DNA of 64,000 nt from Bacteroidia bacterium (GCA_030431695.1 JAUIIU010000008.1:1-64000), one strand, 5' to 3'; shown: positions 43,505-52,339, numbered from the stretch's first letter. Notes: generated from the sequence alone by a model not told the origin. Numbers and translations are program-made.

Positions 43505-44750
43505 GTACGATCTGTTTCATTTTCGGACGAACGTCCACAAGGTTATCGGGTGTGAAGACCGGGGATACCTTTTCCGAGAAATCTATGATATCGATAAACA
43601 GGCTTCTCAGCAGAATAATGGATTCCGGTGTGTTATTAACCACGTAAGAGAATAATTTCACGGGGCGGTAAGGAATATCTCCTATACCATCCCTATCCAG
43701 GTCGTAACCTGTGTAGTTGCTCCAGTAATTATCTTCAAATTTATTGTCATTCAGTTTACTGTTGTAGGACAGGTCGAAAGAATTGTAGAGAAAATTGTTC
43801 TCCTGAAATATGTTGGCATAGCAGGCACCTCTCGATTTGATCGCCCAGCCGTTACTGATAAAATCATTATTTCTGTAGGTAACTCGGTTGGACCCCTCAA
43901 TATTGATGCCTACGGTATTTTCCTGAAATACATTTCCTACAATATCGGAGTCGTTGATCTCTTTGAGCAGCATACCGTAAGCCGCGGTACCCCAGTTATC
44001 CCTGAAGACATTATCGTACATCTCGATCCCTTTTGAGAACATCACGGCCACCCCGGCACCGTTATTTTCGAAGGTATTGTTCTCGTACCTGTCGTTATTG
44101 GAGAACATGAAATGCAGCCCGTAGCGGACATTGTGAGAGCTGGTGTTGTTCAGAATGTTGCAATTGTCGGCGAATTCCAGGTAGATCCCATCCCGGACCC
44201 GGGATACAATGTTGTTTTCTATATCCACATGGTGACTGTACCATAACTGTATGCCGTTACCCGAATTATATTCTTCCACGGCATCGCCAATGATGTTATT
44301 ATGATACACGCGACCGTGACTGGATTTTTCAAGATAGATTCCGAAGAAAAGTTTCTCGAGAACCAGGTTCTGAATAAGGAAGTTCTTGCTCTTGATCACA
44401 CGCACCGCGGCATAGTCCTTTGTGTAGCTGGTGCCGACATTGATAATGAATAGGCCGTCCACCGTAACATCATCCGACACAATGGTAATGATCTCCCCTT
44501 TGAGTTCTCCGTCGATCAGGGGGTAGTTTTCTCCTTTCAGGACGAGGGGTTTGTCTATGAGGATATCGACTTCCTTATAGGTTCCCTTTTCAACCAAAAC
44601 GGTGTCGTAAGCTGCCGCTTTTCGTACACCTTCCTTAATGGTCCTGGCCTCGCAACTCTTACAAACACGGATGGTTTCAGCACGAACGTTACTCGAACTT
44701 AGAGCCAGAAGTACAACCAGGCAGATATGTGGAATAATTTGTTTCAGCAC
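43491..44750 (-). CDS. nosD: NosD periplasmic copper-centre maturation protein
   Basis: A 419-residue secreted right-handed parallel beta-helix protein. Signal ending near SSSNVRAE, then a Cys pair (VCKSCEARTIKEGV) and many beta-helix rungs rich in Asn (NNIVSRVRDGIYLEFADNCN). NosD works with NosFY in building CuZ of NosZ. A 200-base stretch separates it from nosL, within which a possible small gene is coupled to nosL. Confidence 0.9.
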   Translation of the reverse strand: MLKQIIPHICLVVLLALSSSNVRAETIRVCKSCEARTIKEGVRKAAAYDTVLVEKGTYKEVDILIDKPLVLKGENYPLIDGELKGEIITIVSDDVTVDGLFIINVGTSYTKDYAAVRVIKSKNFLIQNLVLEKLFFGIYLEKSSHGRVYHNNIIGDAVEEYNSGNGIQLWYSHHVDIENNIVSRVRDGIYLEFADNCNILNNTSSHNVRYGLHFMFSNNDRYENNTFENNGAGVAVMFSKGIEMYDNVFRDNWGTAAYGMLLKEINDSDIVGNVFQENTVGINIEGSNRVTYRNNDFISNGWAIKSRGACYANIFQENNFLYNSFDLSYNSKLNDNKFEDNYWSNYTGYDLDRDGIGDIPYRPVKLFSYVVNNTPESIILLRSLFIDIIDFSEKVSPVFTPDNLVDVRPKMKQIVHDRN

Positions 44751-44810
44751 AAGAATTGCTTGTTCAATGTTACGACAATTAATTTAAGATTTACGGCTTA
44801 TCCGGTGATT

Positions 44811-44951
44811 TTAGAAATGGTTAACAAGGGAAAATCTACAATATTCGCTTTTGAGATCAATAAGGTTTTGGCAGTCCTTTTTGTATACGGTTTCTGAAAC
44901 ATGAATTCCCTCGTGTTCAATATCGAATATCGTTGCGTCGATGGTGTGCAT
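44811..44951 (-). CDS. Possible 46-residue peptide coupled to nosL
   Basis: Small ORF whose ATG shares one base with the nosL stop (TGATG), a typical coupling. It reads MHTIDATIFDIEHEGIHVSE, then TVYKKDCQNLIDLKSEYC and RFSLVNHF. It has two Cys, several His and acidic residues, and no signal or membrane helix. It fills most of an otherwise unexplained 200-base gap in a tightly packed operon. I recognise no family; it may be real or chance. Confidence 0.4.
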   Translation of the reverse strand: MHTIDATIFDIEHEGIHVSETVYKKDCQNLIDLKSEYCRFSLVNHF

Positions 44952-45382
44952 CACAGGTTTTCAAAGTAGGCCAACAATTCGTCCCAGGTATACAATTCCC
45001 CGGTCTTCCCGCTTAACATTCCCTCTGCTTCAGTTCGGGAGGATGTAGCCGATAGATTTGCTCCCATTGGGCTGGGTATGTCTTCGGAAATTATAAAGGT
45101 GGCCGATGTGGCATCTATTAGGACCTCCGGTTGCTTGTAATCGGTAACGAGCAACATCCCGATGGTTTCATCATCTACACCGTTCAGATAGTTGATCATA
45201 CATTCGGCCGCATCAAAATTGTAAGCCTTTCCTTTATCGTTTACAAATTGCGCTGCGTGTTGTTTGTCCACAATGGTCATTCGGCAAAAATGACAGGACT
45301 GTTCACCATAGGCGATTTTCGAAGGGCCTACCGTACAGGCCAGTAGAAGAAAAAAAAGAGGAATTAGGAGGAGTTTTTTCAT
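44951..45382 (-). CDS. nosL: NosL copper chaperone lipoprotein
   Basis: A 143-residue lipoprotein with lipobox LLAC (Cys16), carrying Cu(I) to NosZ. Motifs: SCHFCRMTI (copper-binding Cys/Met pair), KGKAYNFDAAECMINYL and the C-terminal region PSPMGANLSA. It lies 20 bases after the membrane protein gene. Tethering at the membrane fits delivery to a lipid-anchored NosZ. Confidence 0.9.
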   Translation of the reverse strand: MKKLLLIPLFFLLLACTVGPSKIAYGEQSCHFCRMTIVDKQHAAQFVNDKGKAYNFDAAECMINYLNGVDDETIGMLLVTDYKQPEVLIDATSATFIISEDIPSPMGANLSATSSRTEAEGMLSGKTGELYTWDELLAYFENL

Positions 45383-45402
45383 AATGGTTTTAAGGGTTAG
45401 GT

Positions 45403-46020
45403 TTAAGTGCGTTCTGTTTTACTTTTCCTCCACCCCAGCCAGGAGGCCACGAGTGTAAGCATCATCCCCACAAACATCAGCCAGGCGCCTGTAGCAGGAA
45501 GAGAGGTGACATCGAAATTAAGCATTTTCGTGTGACCGAATAAGGGCGGCTTGTATGTCATCGGTGTTCCATCCGGGTTAGCGAGCTTCATGATAGCATT
45601 TGGATCCAGGTTAGTTCCGTAGTCAACCATCCATGCATTGAAATCATACATTCCGAGTATACCCAGGACGGACATTAGGATGAACCATCCGAGGAACCAT
45701 TTATGGTTCACTTTTTTCATATAACCCAGCAATCCGATCAGTACACCTAATCCGATCATAACTCCAATGATAACGGGGAATGTGCTGAACTCCCACATCT
45801 CTTCCGGTTTAGGTAACGTCTTCATTCCGATATAGTGGTTAAGTCCGTCGATATTCTGGATATCGAATTCATTAACTCCTGCTATACCGTTGATATGAAT
45901 GTTCATTCCAAGAGGATCAGGGTATTGAGGAGCACCCAGCATTATTCTCCACAATGGGAAGAAATACAAGCCCAGGAGGAATAATGGACCAACGATCATT
46001 ATTAAACTAGCTTTTTTCAT
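45403..46020 (-). CDS. Membrane protein of the nos operon (possibly NosB-like)
   Basis: A 205-residue protein with four helices (about 5-25, 85-110, 115-135 and 170-195). The conserved look of PQYPDPLGMNIHINGIAGVNEFDIQNIDGLNHYIGMK resembles copper/haem-associated proteins of nos and cytochrome clusters. The start is ATG 46020 (MKKASLIMIVG); the frame is open to 46125 but lacks a sensible start there. Its place right after nosZ matches the membrane protein NosB of clade II clusters; that identity is inference. Confidence 0.7.
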   Translation of the reverse strand: MKKASLIMIVGPLFLLGLYFFPLWRIMLGAPQYPDPLGMNIHINGIAGVNEFDIQNIDGLNHYIGMKTLPKPEEMWEFSTFPVIIGVMIGLGVLIGLLGYMKKVNHKWFLGWFILMSVLGILGMYDFNAWMVDYGTNLDPNAIMKLANPDGTPMTYKPPLFGHTKMLNFDVTSLPATGAWLMFVGMMLTLVASWLGWRKSKTERT

Positions 46021-46078
46021 TGAGATAATATTATGGAAGTGAGCATTTTTTACTCGGAACAAGCAATTCTTCAGTAAG

Positions 46079-46106
46079 AAGGCGGAAGTTAATCCACTTC
46101 CGCCTT
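46079..46106 (-). promoter_or_regulatory. Intra-operon hairpin after nosZ
   Basis: Perfect 11-base stem AAGGCGGAAGT/ACTTCCGCCTT with a six-base loop in the gap between nosZ and the membrane protein gene. No T tract follows in the direction of transcription. It may protect the nosZ mRNA end or attenuate the downstream genes, giving more NosZ than accessory proteins. Confidence 0.55.
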
Positions 46107-46160
46107 CGTGGAAATAAACTATCAATCACTAATCAATAAATATTTCCTTATCAAAACAAA

Positions 46161-48122
46161 CTAATCTTCACCAAGCGACCAGGATAGTTCAATATTGGAG
46201 GACGCTGGTGAAACACGAACATATCCCTGCATTTCCTGGTGAAGCGCTGAACAGAAATCTGTACAATAGAACGGCCACACACCAACCTGTTTTGGTTCCC
46301 AGAGCGAAGTCTTGGTTTGTCCGGGCATGATCAACAATTCGGAAGTATTCTGACCGATTATTGAGAAACCGTGCGGAACGTCGAAGTCCTGCTCGTGGTT
46401 AGTGATATGGAAGTAGACTTTGTCACCAACTTTAATACCTTCAATATTGTCCGGTGTAAAGTGGCTACGAATAGTACTCATGTATATATGTACTTCGTTT
46501 CCATTGCGCTCGACCCTGGCTTCCGAAGGATCGGTAACTGCATAAGGGTGTTTATTTTCATCCAGTCGATAGATCTTCTGTGAGTTGGATGCTAGCAATT
46601 CCGCTGGACAACCCGCTGCATAGTGAGGCTCACCGTGAGTTGGGAAGTCGTAGATCAATTGCATCTTATCACCTGAGATATCATAAATCTGAGCCGAGTG
46701 TTCCATTTCAGGACCTGTTGGCAGATAACGGTCTTTGGTGATCTTGTTCATCGCAACAACGTACTTTCCAAAAGGCTTACGAGAGTTACCGCCGGGGATC
46801 ATCAGGTGTCCAACAGAATAATAGGTAGGTTTTCTATCGATCACTTCCCATGATCCTACTTCCCACTTAACTACTTCAGAAGAGATGAAGAAGGTGGTGT
46901 ATGCGTTTCCTTTTCCGTCAAATTCTGTGTGTAATGGGCCAAGACCCCCACTTTTAACAACTCCTGCCATTACGTCTTCGTATTTCAGGATCGGGATTCC
47001 ATAGGCTTCACCGTCAAACTTCTTGTTTTCAATCGCATCCAGCATTTTTGTGAAAGAGTGAATTGTCAGATCTGCCGAAAGTTTTCCTGCTCCAATAATA
47101 TATTCTCCAGTTGGATCAACATCACATCCGTGCGGTGATTTTGGTGTTGGAAGGAAGAAGAATGCATCGGGTACTTTTGTAGGATCAACGGTTACAACTT
47201 CTTTTTTCATAGTTGAAGTACCTGTGTGAGTGTGCTCATCGTACACGTTGTGAGCGTAATTTGTGGCCATCTTTGTACCACCTCCGTTATTTACGTACTC
47301 TTCAACTTTCTTCCAGTTAATGGCGGCAATGAAATCCTTATCATTTTGTGAAGAATTCACTTCCATAAGCGAGTTGGCTTCCTCGGTGTTATAAGTACTG
47401 AAGAAATGCCAGCCATGAGAAGCTCCTCTTCCTGGGTGGGAAAGGTCATAGTTGAAACCGGGCATCAATACCTGGAATTTCAGATTCAACCGGCCGCTTT
47501 CAGGATCAACACTGATAAAGCTCAAAGCTCCTTTGAAGTTCCCTTTGTATTCATTGATTGGCATATCACGTTGCGGAACAGGAACGGCGAAACGTGTTCC
47601 CGCGATCACGTACTCGGTATTTTCTGTGATGAAGGCCGAACTGTGATTACCCGCACTGTTAGGAATTTCAATGATCTCTTCGGTTTCGAAGGTTTTCAGA
47701 CTTACCCGGGCAATACGGGGAGTGTTGTTACCATTGACAAAGATCCATCGTCCATCTAATTCTCCGTTAGTTTGGGAGATATCAGGGTGGTGAAGGTCGT
47801 CCCATGGAATAAATCCGTGGGAAGTGTTCAGCATGGGCTTGGTCTCTTCCGAGTAACCGTAACCGGATGTCGGGAATTGTGAGAATACAGGAATTTCCTT
47901 GAACATCCTTCCGGAAGGAAGCCCGTAAACTGTCAGGTTTCCGCTATATCCTCCTGAAAGGAAAGCATAAAATTCGTCTTGCTCACCAGGTGCTACATAT
48001 ACTTTTTCGGCGGCACTGGATGCCAATGCCCCATTACCTGATTTATCCGAGCCCTGCTGGCATCCCATGAAAAGCAAGGAAACCGCTATAAGGCTGCTGA
48101 ATATATAATTAGATTTCTTCAT
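46161..48122 (-). CDS. nosZ: Nitrous oxide reductase, clade II, lipoprotein type
   Basis: Reduces N2O to N2 in the periplasm using electrons from a cytochrome c. It has 653 residues: a beta-propeller CuZ domain (HGFIPWDDLHHPDIS and other His sites) and a C-terminal cupredoxin with the CuA site, WPFYCTDFCSALHQEM (Trp616, Cys620, Cys624, His628, Met631). The signal is of the Sec type, with no twin-arginine motif, as in clade II enzymes. Its LLFMGCQQ end is a lipobox with Cys21, implying a lipid-anchored enzyme. All accessory genes follow in the same operon. Confidence 0.95.
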   Translation of the reverse strand: MKKSNYIFSSLIAVSLLFMGCQQGSDKSGNGALASSAAEKVYVAPGEQDEFYAFLSGGYSGNLTVYGLPSGRMFKEIPVFSQFPTSGYGYSEETKPMLNTSHGFIPWDDLHHPDISQTNGELDGRWIFVNGNNTPRIARVSLKTFETEEIIEIPNSAGNHSSAFITENTEYVIAGTRFAVPVPQRDMPINEYKGNFKGALSFISVDPESGRLNLKFQVLMPGFNYDLSHPGRGASHGWHFFSTYNTEEANSLMEVNSSQNDKDFIAAINWKKVEEYVNNGGGTKMATNYAHNVYDEHTHTGTSTMKKEVVTVDPTKVPDAFFFLPTPKSPHGCDVDPTGEYIIGAGKLSADLTIHSFTKMLDAIENKKFDGEAYGIPILKYEDVMAGVVKSGGLGPLHTEFDGKGNAYTTFFISSEVVKWEVGSWEVIDRKPTYYSVGHLMIPGGNSRKPFGKYVVAMNKITKDRYLPTGPEMEHSAQIYDISGDKMQLIYDFPTHGEPHYAAGCPAELLASNSQKIYRLDENKHPYAVTDPSEARVERNGNEVHIYMSTIRSHFTPDNIEGIKVGDKVYFHITNHEQDFDVPHGFSIIGQNTSELLIMPGQTKTSLWEPKQVGVWPFYCTDFCSALHQEMQGYVRVSPASSNIELSWSLGED

Positions 48123-48147
48123 TTTATTTTGATTGTTTAGATTATGA

Positions 48148-48723
48148 TTAGTTTGAAGGAGGCAGGATGACCGCGTCTACAACGTGAACAATTCCATTTC
48201 CAGCCGGAATACTGGCCACGATTTTGGCTCCGCCAACGTAGACCTCACCATCCCTTACCTCTACAGTAGTGTTTTGGTCGTTTGCCTGCCCCAGTTTTTT
48301 AAACTTTTTCAGGAAATCTTTGGAATAGTTACCTGGTGTAACGTGGTGTTTAAGGATATTGGCAAGTGCCTCTTTGTTTTCGGGCTTCAACAAGTCTTCA
48401 ACAGTACCTTCAGGTAAAGCATCGAATGCAGCATTGGTTGGGGCAAAAACCATTAGTGGTCCTGCATTTACGAGTGCGTTTTCCAGGTCAGCTGCCTGAA
48501 CGGCTGCGACAAGGGTAGTGTGATCTGGTGATCCAATGGCAATTTGAAGTACATTGGGCACAGACTCATCATCTTCAATAAACGCCTGCCCCTGTTCCTT
48601 GGACTGTGTCGTGGGGTTTGATTCCACGGCAGTACTGTCCTTTTTGGTATCATTCTGGCATCCGAATACTAGCAGAATACCTAGCATGATACCAACAATA
48701 AAACTGATTCGAGAAGTTTTCAT
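48148..48723 (-). CDS. Fasciclin (FAS1) domain lipoprotein in nos operon
   Basis: A 191-residue lipoprotein (lipobox LVFGC, Cys22). One FAS1 domain (about 60-190): VLQIAIGSPDHTTLVAAVQAADLENAL, GPLMVFAPTNAAFDALPEGTVEDLL, ending GNGIVHVVDAVILPPS. FAS1 domains usually mediate adhesion or protein contacts. It lies between the cytochrome and nosZ with gaps of nine and 25 bases. A role in docking the electron donor to NosZ is possible but not established. Confidence 0.85.
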   Translation of the reverse strand: MKTSRISFIVGIMLGILLVFGCQNDTKKDSTAVESNPTTQSKEQGQAFIEDDESVPNVLQIAIGSPDHTTLVAAVQAADLENALVNAGPLMVFAPTNAAFDALPEGTVEDLLKPENKEALANILKHHVTPGNYSKDFLKKFKKLGQANDQNTTVEVRDGEVYVGGAKIVASIPAGNGIVHVVDAVILPPSN

Positions 48724-48732
48724 AATGTATGG

Positions 48733-49245
48733 TTAGAGGGTTCTAAAATATTCGAGTATATCCCTGGCCTGATCGAAAGTCATATTCTGATTGGCCATGG
48801 CGGCCCCGTTGAATTCTACGAGAAGATCCTTTGCGCAACGATCCTGTTCAACCATCAATTGAGGGTCGAGGATCATATTCATGATCCATTCAGGGCTTCG
48901 TCGCTCCATTATACCTTTTGGAGAAGGGCCGATAAATCGTTTGTCGGTTTTATGACAGGCAGTACAATTGGTTTTGAAGATCTCAGCTCCGCGTGTTGCC
49001 ATTGCCTGGTCGATTTCAGGATTTAAAGGGAGGTCTTTTACTTCTCCCACTCCCTTGTTGTCTAAGGTGATTCTTTCAGATGCAGGTACATCGTCCGAAG
49101 CCGATCCTGACTCGGCAGGTTCTTTTTTCACCTCTTTTTTAGTGCCACCAAGTTTGATCTGGTCATCTTTTTTTTCTTCCTTCCCACCACAACTGATCAA
49201 AATTGCAGCGAAAAAGATCATCAATAGTTTGATTGTGTGTTTCAT
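48733..49245 (-). CDS. c-type cytochrome lipoprotein, first gene of nos operon
   Basis: A 170-residue lipoprotein (lipobox ILISC, Cys19) with a flexible charged linker (about 20-75). A mono-heme domain follows with CTACH (Cys94, Cys97, His98) and likely axial Met in FNGAAMANQNM. As the operon's first gene it is the natural electron donor to NosZ, replacing the quinol-coupled routes found in other clusters (inference). Confidence 0.88.
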   Translation of the reverse strand: MKHTIKLLMIFFAAILISCGGKEEKKDDQIKLGGTKKEVKKEPAESGSASDDVPASERITLDNKGVGEVKDLPLNPEIDQAMATRGAEIFKTNCTACHKTDKRFIGPSPKGIMERRSPEWIMNMILDPQLMVEQDRCAKDLLVEFNGAAMANQNMTFDQARDILEYFRTL

Positions 49246-49271
49246 GTTCTTAATTAGTTTGATTTTGAGTT

Positions 49272-49279
49272 CAAAAATA
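49272..49279 (-). promoter_or_regulatory. -7 element TATTTTTG of the nos operon
   Basis: Exact TAnnTTTG match on the minus strand, 27 bases before the cytochrome ATG. The transcription start should lie near 49267. Confidence 0.5.
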
Positions 49280-49301
49280 TACTAGGGTTAACAGCGATAA
49301 A

Positions 49302-49315
49302 ATGACATTTGTCAT
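49302..49315. promoter_or_regulatory. CRP/FNR-like dyad ATGACA-TT-TGTCAT upstream of nos
   Basis: Perfect inverted repeat with core TGAC-N4-GTCA. Its centre (49308.5) is about 41 bases upstream of the inferred nos start, the classic place for a CRP/FNR-type activator. The divergent Rrf2 gene shares the gap. Confidence 0.5.
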
Positions 49316-49378
49316 ATAAAAGACAATAATATCTTTTATTATTTTAATATCTTCGCTTGCTGTATTAAAAGATACAAA

Positions 49379-49777
49379 ATGTTAGCTAATTCTTCAAAAT
49401 ATGCGATCAAGGCGGTTAACTTCCTGGTCAATAATTCTTCTCAGGATCAAAAACTTACAGTCAGCGATATTGTGAAGGCCATAGAGGTGCCGCGACCATT
49501 TCTATCCAAATTGCTTCAGCAGCTTTCCGCTAAGAATTTGATATCTTCTGCTAAGGGTCCGGGAGGGGGTTTTTTTATTACTGAAGAACAACTTGATGGT
49601 TCCGTTTTGGACGTTATCGTTGAAGTAGAAGGTAAAGACAGGTTGAAACAATGCGCCCTGAACTTTGAGAATTGCGACGAACGCAACCCGTGTTCTATCC
49701 ACTACCTGATTGCTATTCAGAAAGAATCTCTGCGCAAAGCCTACTACAAGATTAAACTGAAGGACTTGAAAATATAG
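49379..49777 (+). CDS. Rrf2-family iron-sulfur regulator divergent from nos
   Basis: A 132-residue winged-helix protein (LANSSKYAIKAVNFLVNNSS, VPRPFLSKLLQQLSAKNLISSAKGPGGGFFI). Three Cys in QCALNFENCDERNPCSIHY (spacing C-x6-C-x5-C) could bind an iron-sulfur cluster, as in NsrR and IscR. Its position suggests control of the nos operon by NO, iron-sulfur status or oxygen; the exact signal is unknown. Confidence 0.85.
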   Translation: MLANSSKYAIKAVNFLVNNSSQDQKLTVSDIVKAIEVPRPFLSKLLQQLSAKNLISSAKGPGGGFFITEEQLDGSVLDVIVEVEGKDRLKQCALNFENCDERNPCSIHYLIAIQKESLRKAYYKIKLKDLKI

Positions 49778-49835
49778 ACTAAAGGATATACAAGTCATAA
49801 AAGCGCATTATTTTCGTCCCAATTAGTTTAGTCCA

Positions 49836-50732
49836 ATGACCGACATAACCATTCTTACAGACAAAAGATATTACCAGCCCGAAGAGATCACACCATATAT
49901 CCGTAACATCCTCGATGAGTTCAATTACCTGAAACTGGCAATAGAAAGCATGGGGCTTAGCGTAGAACGGACTTACTGGGATAATCCGGACTACGACTGG
50001 TCACAAACCAGGGCTGTGGTCTTCAGGACGGTATGGGATTATTTCGAGCGTATCGATGAGTTCAGGGATTGGCTTGAGATGGTAAACGTCCAAACAAAGC
50101 TGATCAACTCCCTCGAACTGATCAACTGGAATATAGATAAACATTACCTTGCCGACCTCCAACAAAAAGGAGTTGCTGTCGTGCCAACGCATTTCGTGGA
50201 TTCCGGAAACCACGAATCCCTTTCGAAAGTATGTATGCAGCGCGGATGGAAGGATATCGTGATCAAACCGGCAATTTCGGGCGCAGCATTCCATACCTAC
50301 AAGATCACTTCAGAAGAAAAACCATCAAAAGAATTATTGTTCGAAAAACTGGTCTCCGAACGGGATATGATGATACAACCGTTCATTTCAACCATATCCC
50401 ACATGGGAGAGGCTTCACTTATGGTCTTCAATGGAAAGTATACTCACGCCATCCTAAAACGGGCAAAGCAAGGTGATTTCCGGGTTCAGGATGACTTCGG
50501 GGGAACAGTCCATCCCTACGATCCGACTTCCGAAGAGATCACCCTGGCAGAAGCCGCGTTCCGTGCCTGTGTAGAACTCCCGGCATATGGTCGAGCCGAT
50601 ATTGTCTGGGACGAGAATGGCAACCCACTGCTCTCGGAACTTGAGATTATAGAACCCGAATTGTGGATACGAAATCATCCCCCGGCTGCTGTTCCTTTTG
50701 CTGAAGGGATACTTGCAAAACTAAATTCCTAA
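49836..50732 (+). CDS. ATP-grasp domain protein
   Basis: A 298-residue soluble enzyme. ATP-grasp features: DIVIKPAISGAAFHTYKI (Lys for ATP), DMMIQPFISTISHMGEASLMVFNGKYTHAILKR, and metal-binding ADIVWDENGNPLLSELEIIEPELW. It resembles the glutathione synthetase-like/RimK-like ligases that join a carboxylate to an amine; substrates unknown. No operon partner on its strand. Confidence 0.85.
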   Translation: MTDITILTDKRYYQPEEITPYIRNILDEFNYLKLAIESMGLSVERTYWDNPDYDWSQTRAVVFRTVWDYFERIDEFRDWLEMVNVQTKLINSLELINWNIDKHYLADLQQKGVAVVPTHFVDSGNHESLSKVCMQRGWKDIVIKPAISGAAFHTYKITSEEKPSKELLFEKLVSERDMMIQPFISTISHMGEASLMVFNGKYTHAILKRAKQGDFRVQDDFGGTVHPYDPTSEEITLAEAAFRACVELPAYGRADIVWDENGNPLLSELEIIEPELWIRNHPPAAVPFAEGILAKLNS

Positions 50733-51428
50733 TTATTCTCCCGAGGGAAGGTATTCTTTAAAGATCGAATCAGGGTTCGGGCAAAGTTCTTTCCATCTGT
50801 CCAGTTCCGAAGGAAATGCAACACCATTGTAATTCTCGGTATTTCCAAGCAGGTCTGTGATCAGTTGAAAATGCAGGTGAGGAACCCAATTACCGTTCTC
50901 CTTCTCCTTGCCTATAAAGCCGATGAGCTCTCCCTGCCGCACATTACGGTTGGGCGGTGAGTATTCCAGGGAATCAAGACTCAGGTGGCCGAAAAGGGTG
51001 TAAAATGTACTATGGTGCAGTTTGTGTTTTAATACCAGGGTAGGGCCGTAGTCTTTGTGATAATCGTTGTTGTGAGAGATCACCACAGTTCCGTCGAATG
51101 GTGCATGAACAGCCGTTCCGGCAGGAACCCAGAAATCAGTTCCCAGGTGTATATTGCGATGTTCCTTCTGGCCGTTTACAACTCTTTCAAAGGCCGGGGT
51201 ATTGTAAAAAGACCGTCGTTCCAGGTAACCATTCGCCAACAGTGCTTTGGGATGCTCTTGCTGAAACTTATTCAGCCGTTTTCCTGCTTTTTCGAGATCC
51301 TCGTGATCCGGGTCGTCTTCAAAGAAGGAGCCGGAAATACTCATATCGGGAGCTACGATGTGATCAAACGAAAGCCCGGGGAATAGGGTTTTCAGGGAAA
51401 CGGTTTCTATTTCTGAAAGTGCCTTCAT
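50733..51428 (-). CDS. M23-family metallopeptidase
   Basis: A 231-residue protein with a LytM/M23 domain: HLGTDFWVPAGTAVHAPFDGTVV (zinc His and Asp), LFGHLSLDSL and WVPHLHFQLI (HxH). No clear signal peptide, unusual for a cell-wall enzyme. The start is ATG 51428 (MKALSEIE), which overlaps the epimerase stop as ATGA; an open frame runs 33 bases further. Probably a peptidoglycan or peptide hydrolase. Confidence 0.85.
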   Translation of the reverse strand: MKALSEIETVSLKTLFPGLSFDHIVAPDMSISGSFFEDDPDHEDLEKAGKRLNKFQQEHPKALLANGYLERRSFYNTPAFERVVNGQKEHRNIHLGTDFWVPAGTAVHAPFDGTVVISHNNDYHKDYGPTLVLKHKLHHSTFYTLFGHLSLDSLEYSPPNRNVRQGELIGFIGKEKENGNWVPHLHFQLITDLLGNTENYNGVAFPSELDRWKELCPNPDSIFKEYLPSGE

Positions 51429-52306
51429 GGAATCATCGCTACCTTCAATTCTATGTTCCACTTAAAAACTGTGCCCGGAGCCAGCTCATTCAGGCCGATC
51501 TTGTTATTAAAGGCGTTCGGGATACAACTCATGGGTTCGATAGCAATACAATCCTTTTCCGATGGGTTGAACAACTGTAGAAAACTCCCGCCGGGGACCA
51601 CAATCTTCAATAACCGGTCCGGACCTTTCAGCAGGATCTCGGTCCCGGTGAGTCGGAAACTATTGTCTATTTCGAGTTCCGAAAGCTTTAGGTTCATGTC
51701 TTTCATCATTTCCGAACGATCCGGTATCATAGTTTCATTTGTGAGATACTTCTTATCGGTCTTGAATTGAATACTGAAGTTTTCCTGTTCTTCTGAAACA
51801 AAATAGGGATGCCATCCCAGTCCGAAGGGCATGGAAACATCGCCTTTGTTCTCAACTTCAAACTTAAGTTTCAAACCTGATAGGCTTAATTCATAAGTGA
51901 TAATGAGACTGTAAGCGAAAGGATAGCCATCATTTATTTTGTGATCGAACCTGAATTTCAGTGAAGAATCCGATTGCGAAACGACCTCGGCTGTTTCGGT
52001 ATAAACAAGTCCGTGGATCGCATTCCCGAGGTTCTTTTCGTTCTGTTCCAATTGAAAACCTGTATCCCCGAAGGTATAGGTTCCACCGGCAACACGATTC
52101 GGAAAGGGAAATAGGAGAGCCGAATTACAAAAGGTCAGGTATTCCTTCTTTCCCATGGAGGATAAAGGAACACCCTTGATCACGGTCTTGCCTCCAACTA
52201 TGAGTTCCTGGACACTTCCACCGAGGGAAGGCACGATCTTACATGAAAAACCTGTATCCGTAAAATGGTAGTACCCAATATGTGCGTTGATAAAACTGCA
52301 GTTCAT
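51425..52306 (-). CDS. Aldose 1-epimerase family protein
   Basis: A 293-residue protein with the galactose mutarotase-like fold: LFPFPNRVAGGTYTF, AIHGLVY (conserved His), FGLGWHPYF (second His) and the C-terminal Glu in IAIEPMSCIPNAFN. It interconverts sugar anomers, or acts on hexose-6-phosphates in some relatives. Coupled to the M23 gene downstream. Confidence 0.9.
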   Translation of the reverse strand: MNCSFINAHIGYYHFTDTGFSCKIVPSLGGSVQELIVGGKTVIKGVPLSSMGKKEYLTFCNSALLFPFPNRVAGGTYTFGDTGFQLEQNEKNLGNAIHGLVYTETAEVVSQSDSSLKFRFDHKINDGYPFAYSLIITYELSLSGLKLKFEVENKGDVSMPFGLGWHPYFVSEEQENFSIQFKTDKKYLTNETMIPDRSEMMKDMNLKLSELEIDNSFRLTGTEILLKGPDRLLKIVVPGGSFLQLFNPSEKDCIAIEPMSCIPNAFNNKIGLNELAPGTVFKWNIELKVAMIP

Positions 52307-52339
52307 CCTCTGACTTACCGCAGTTTAAATGCGGAAATA

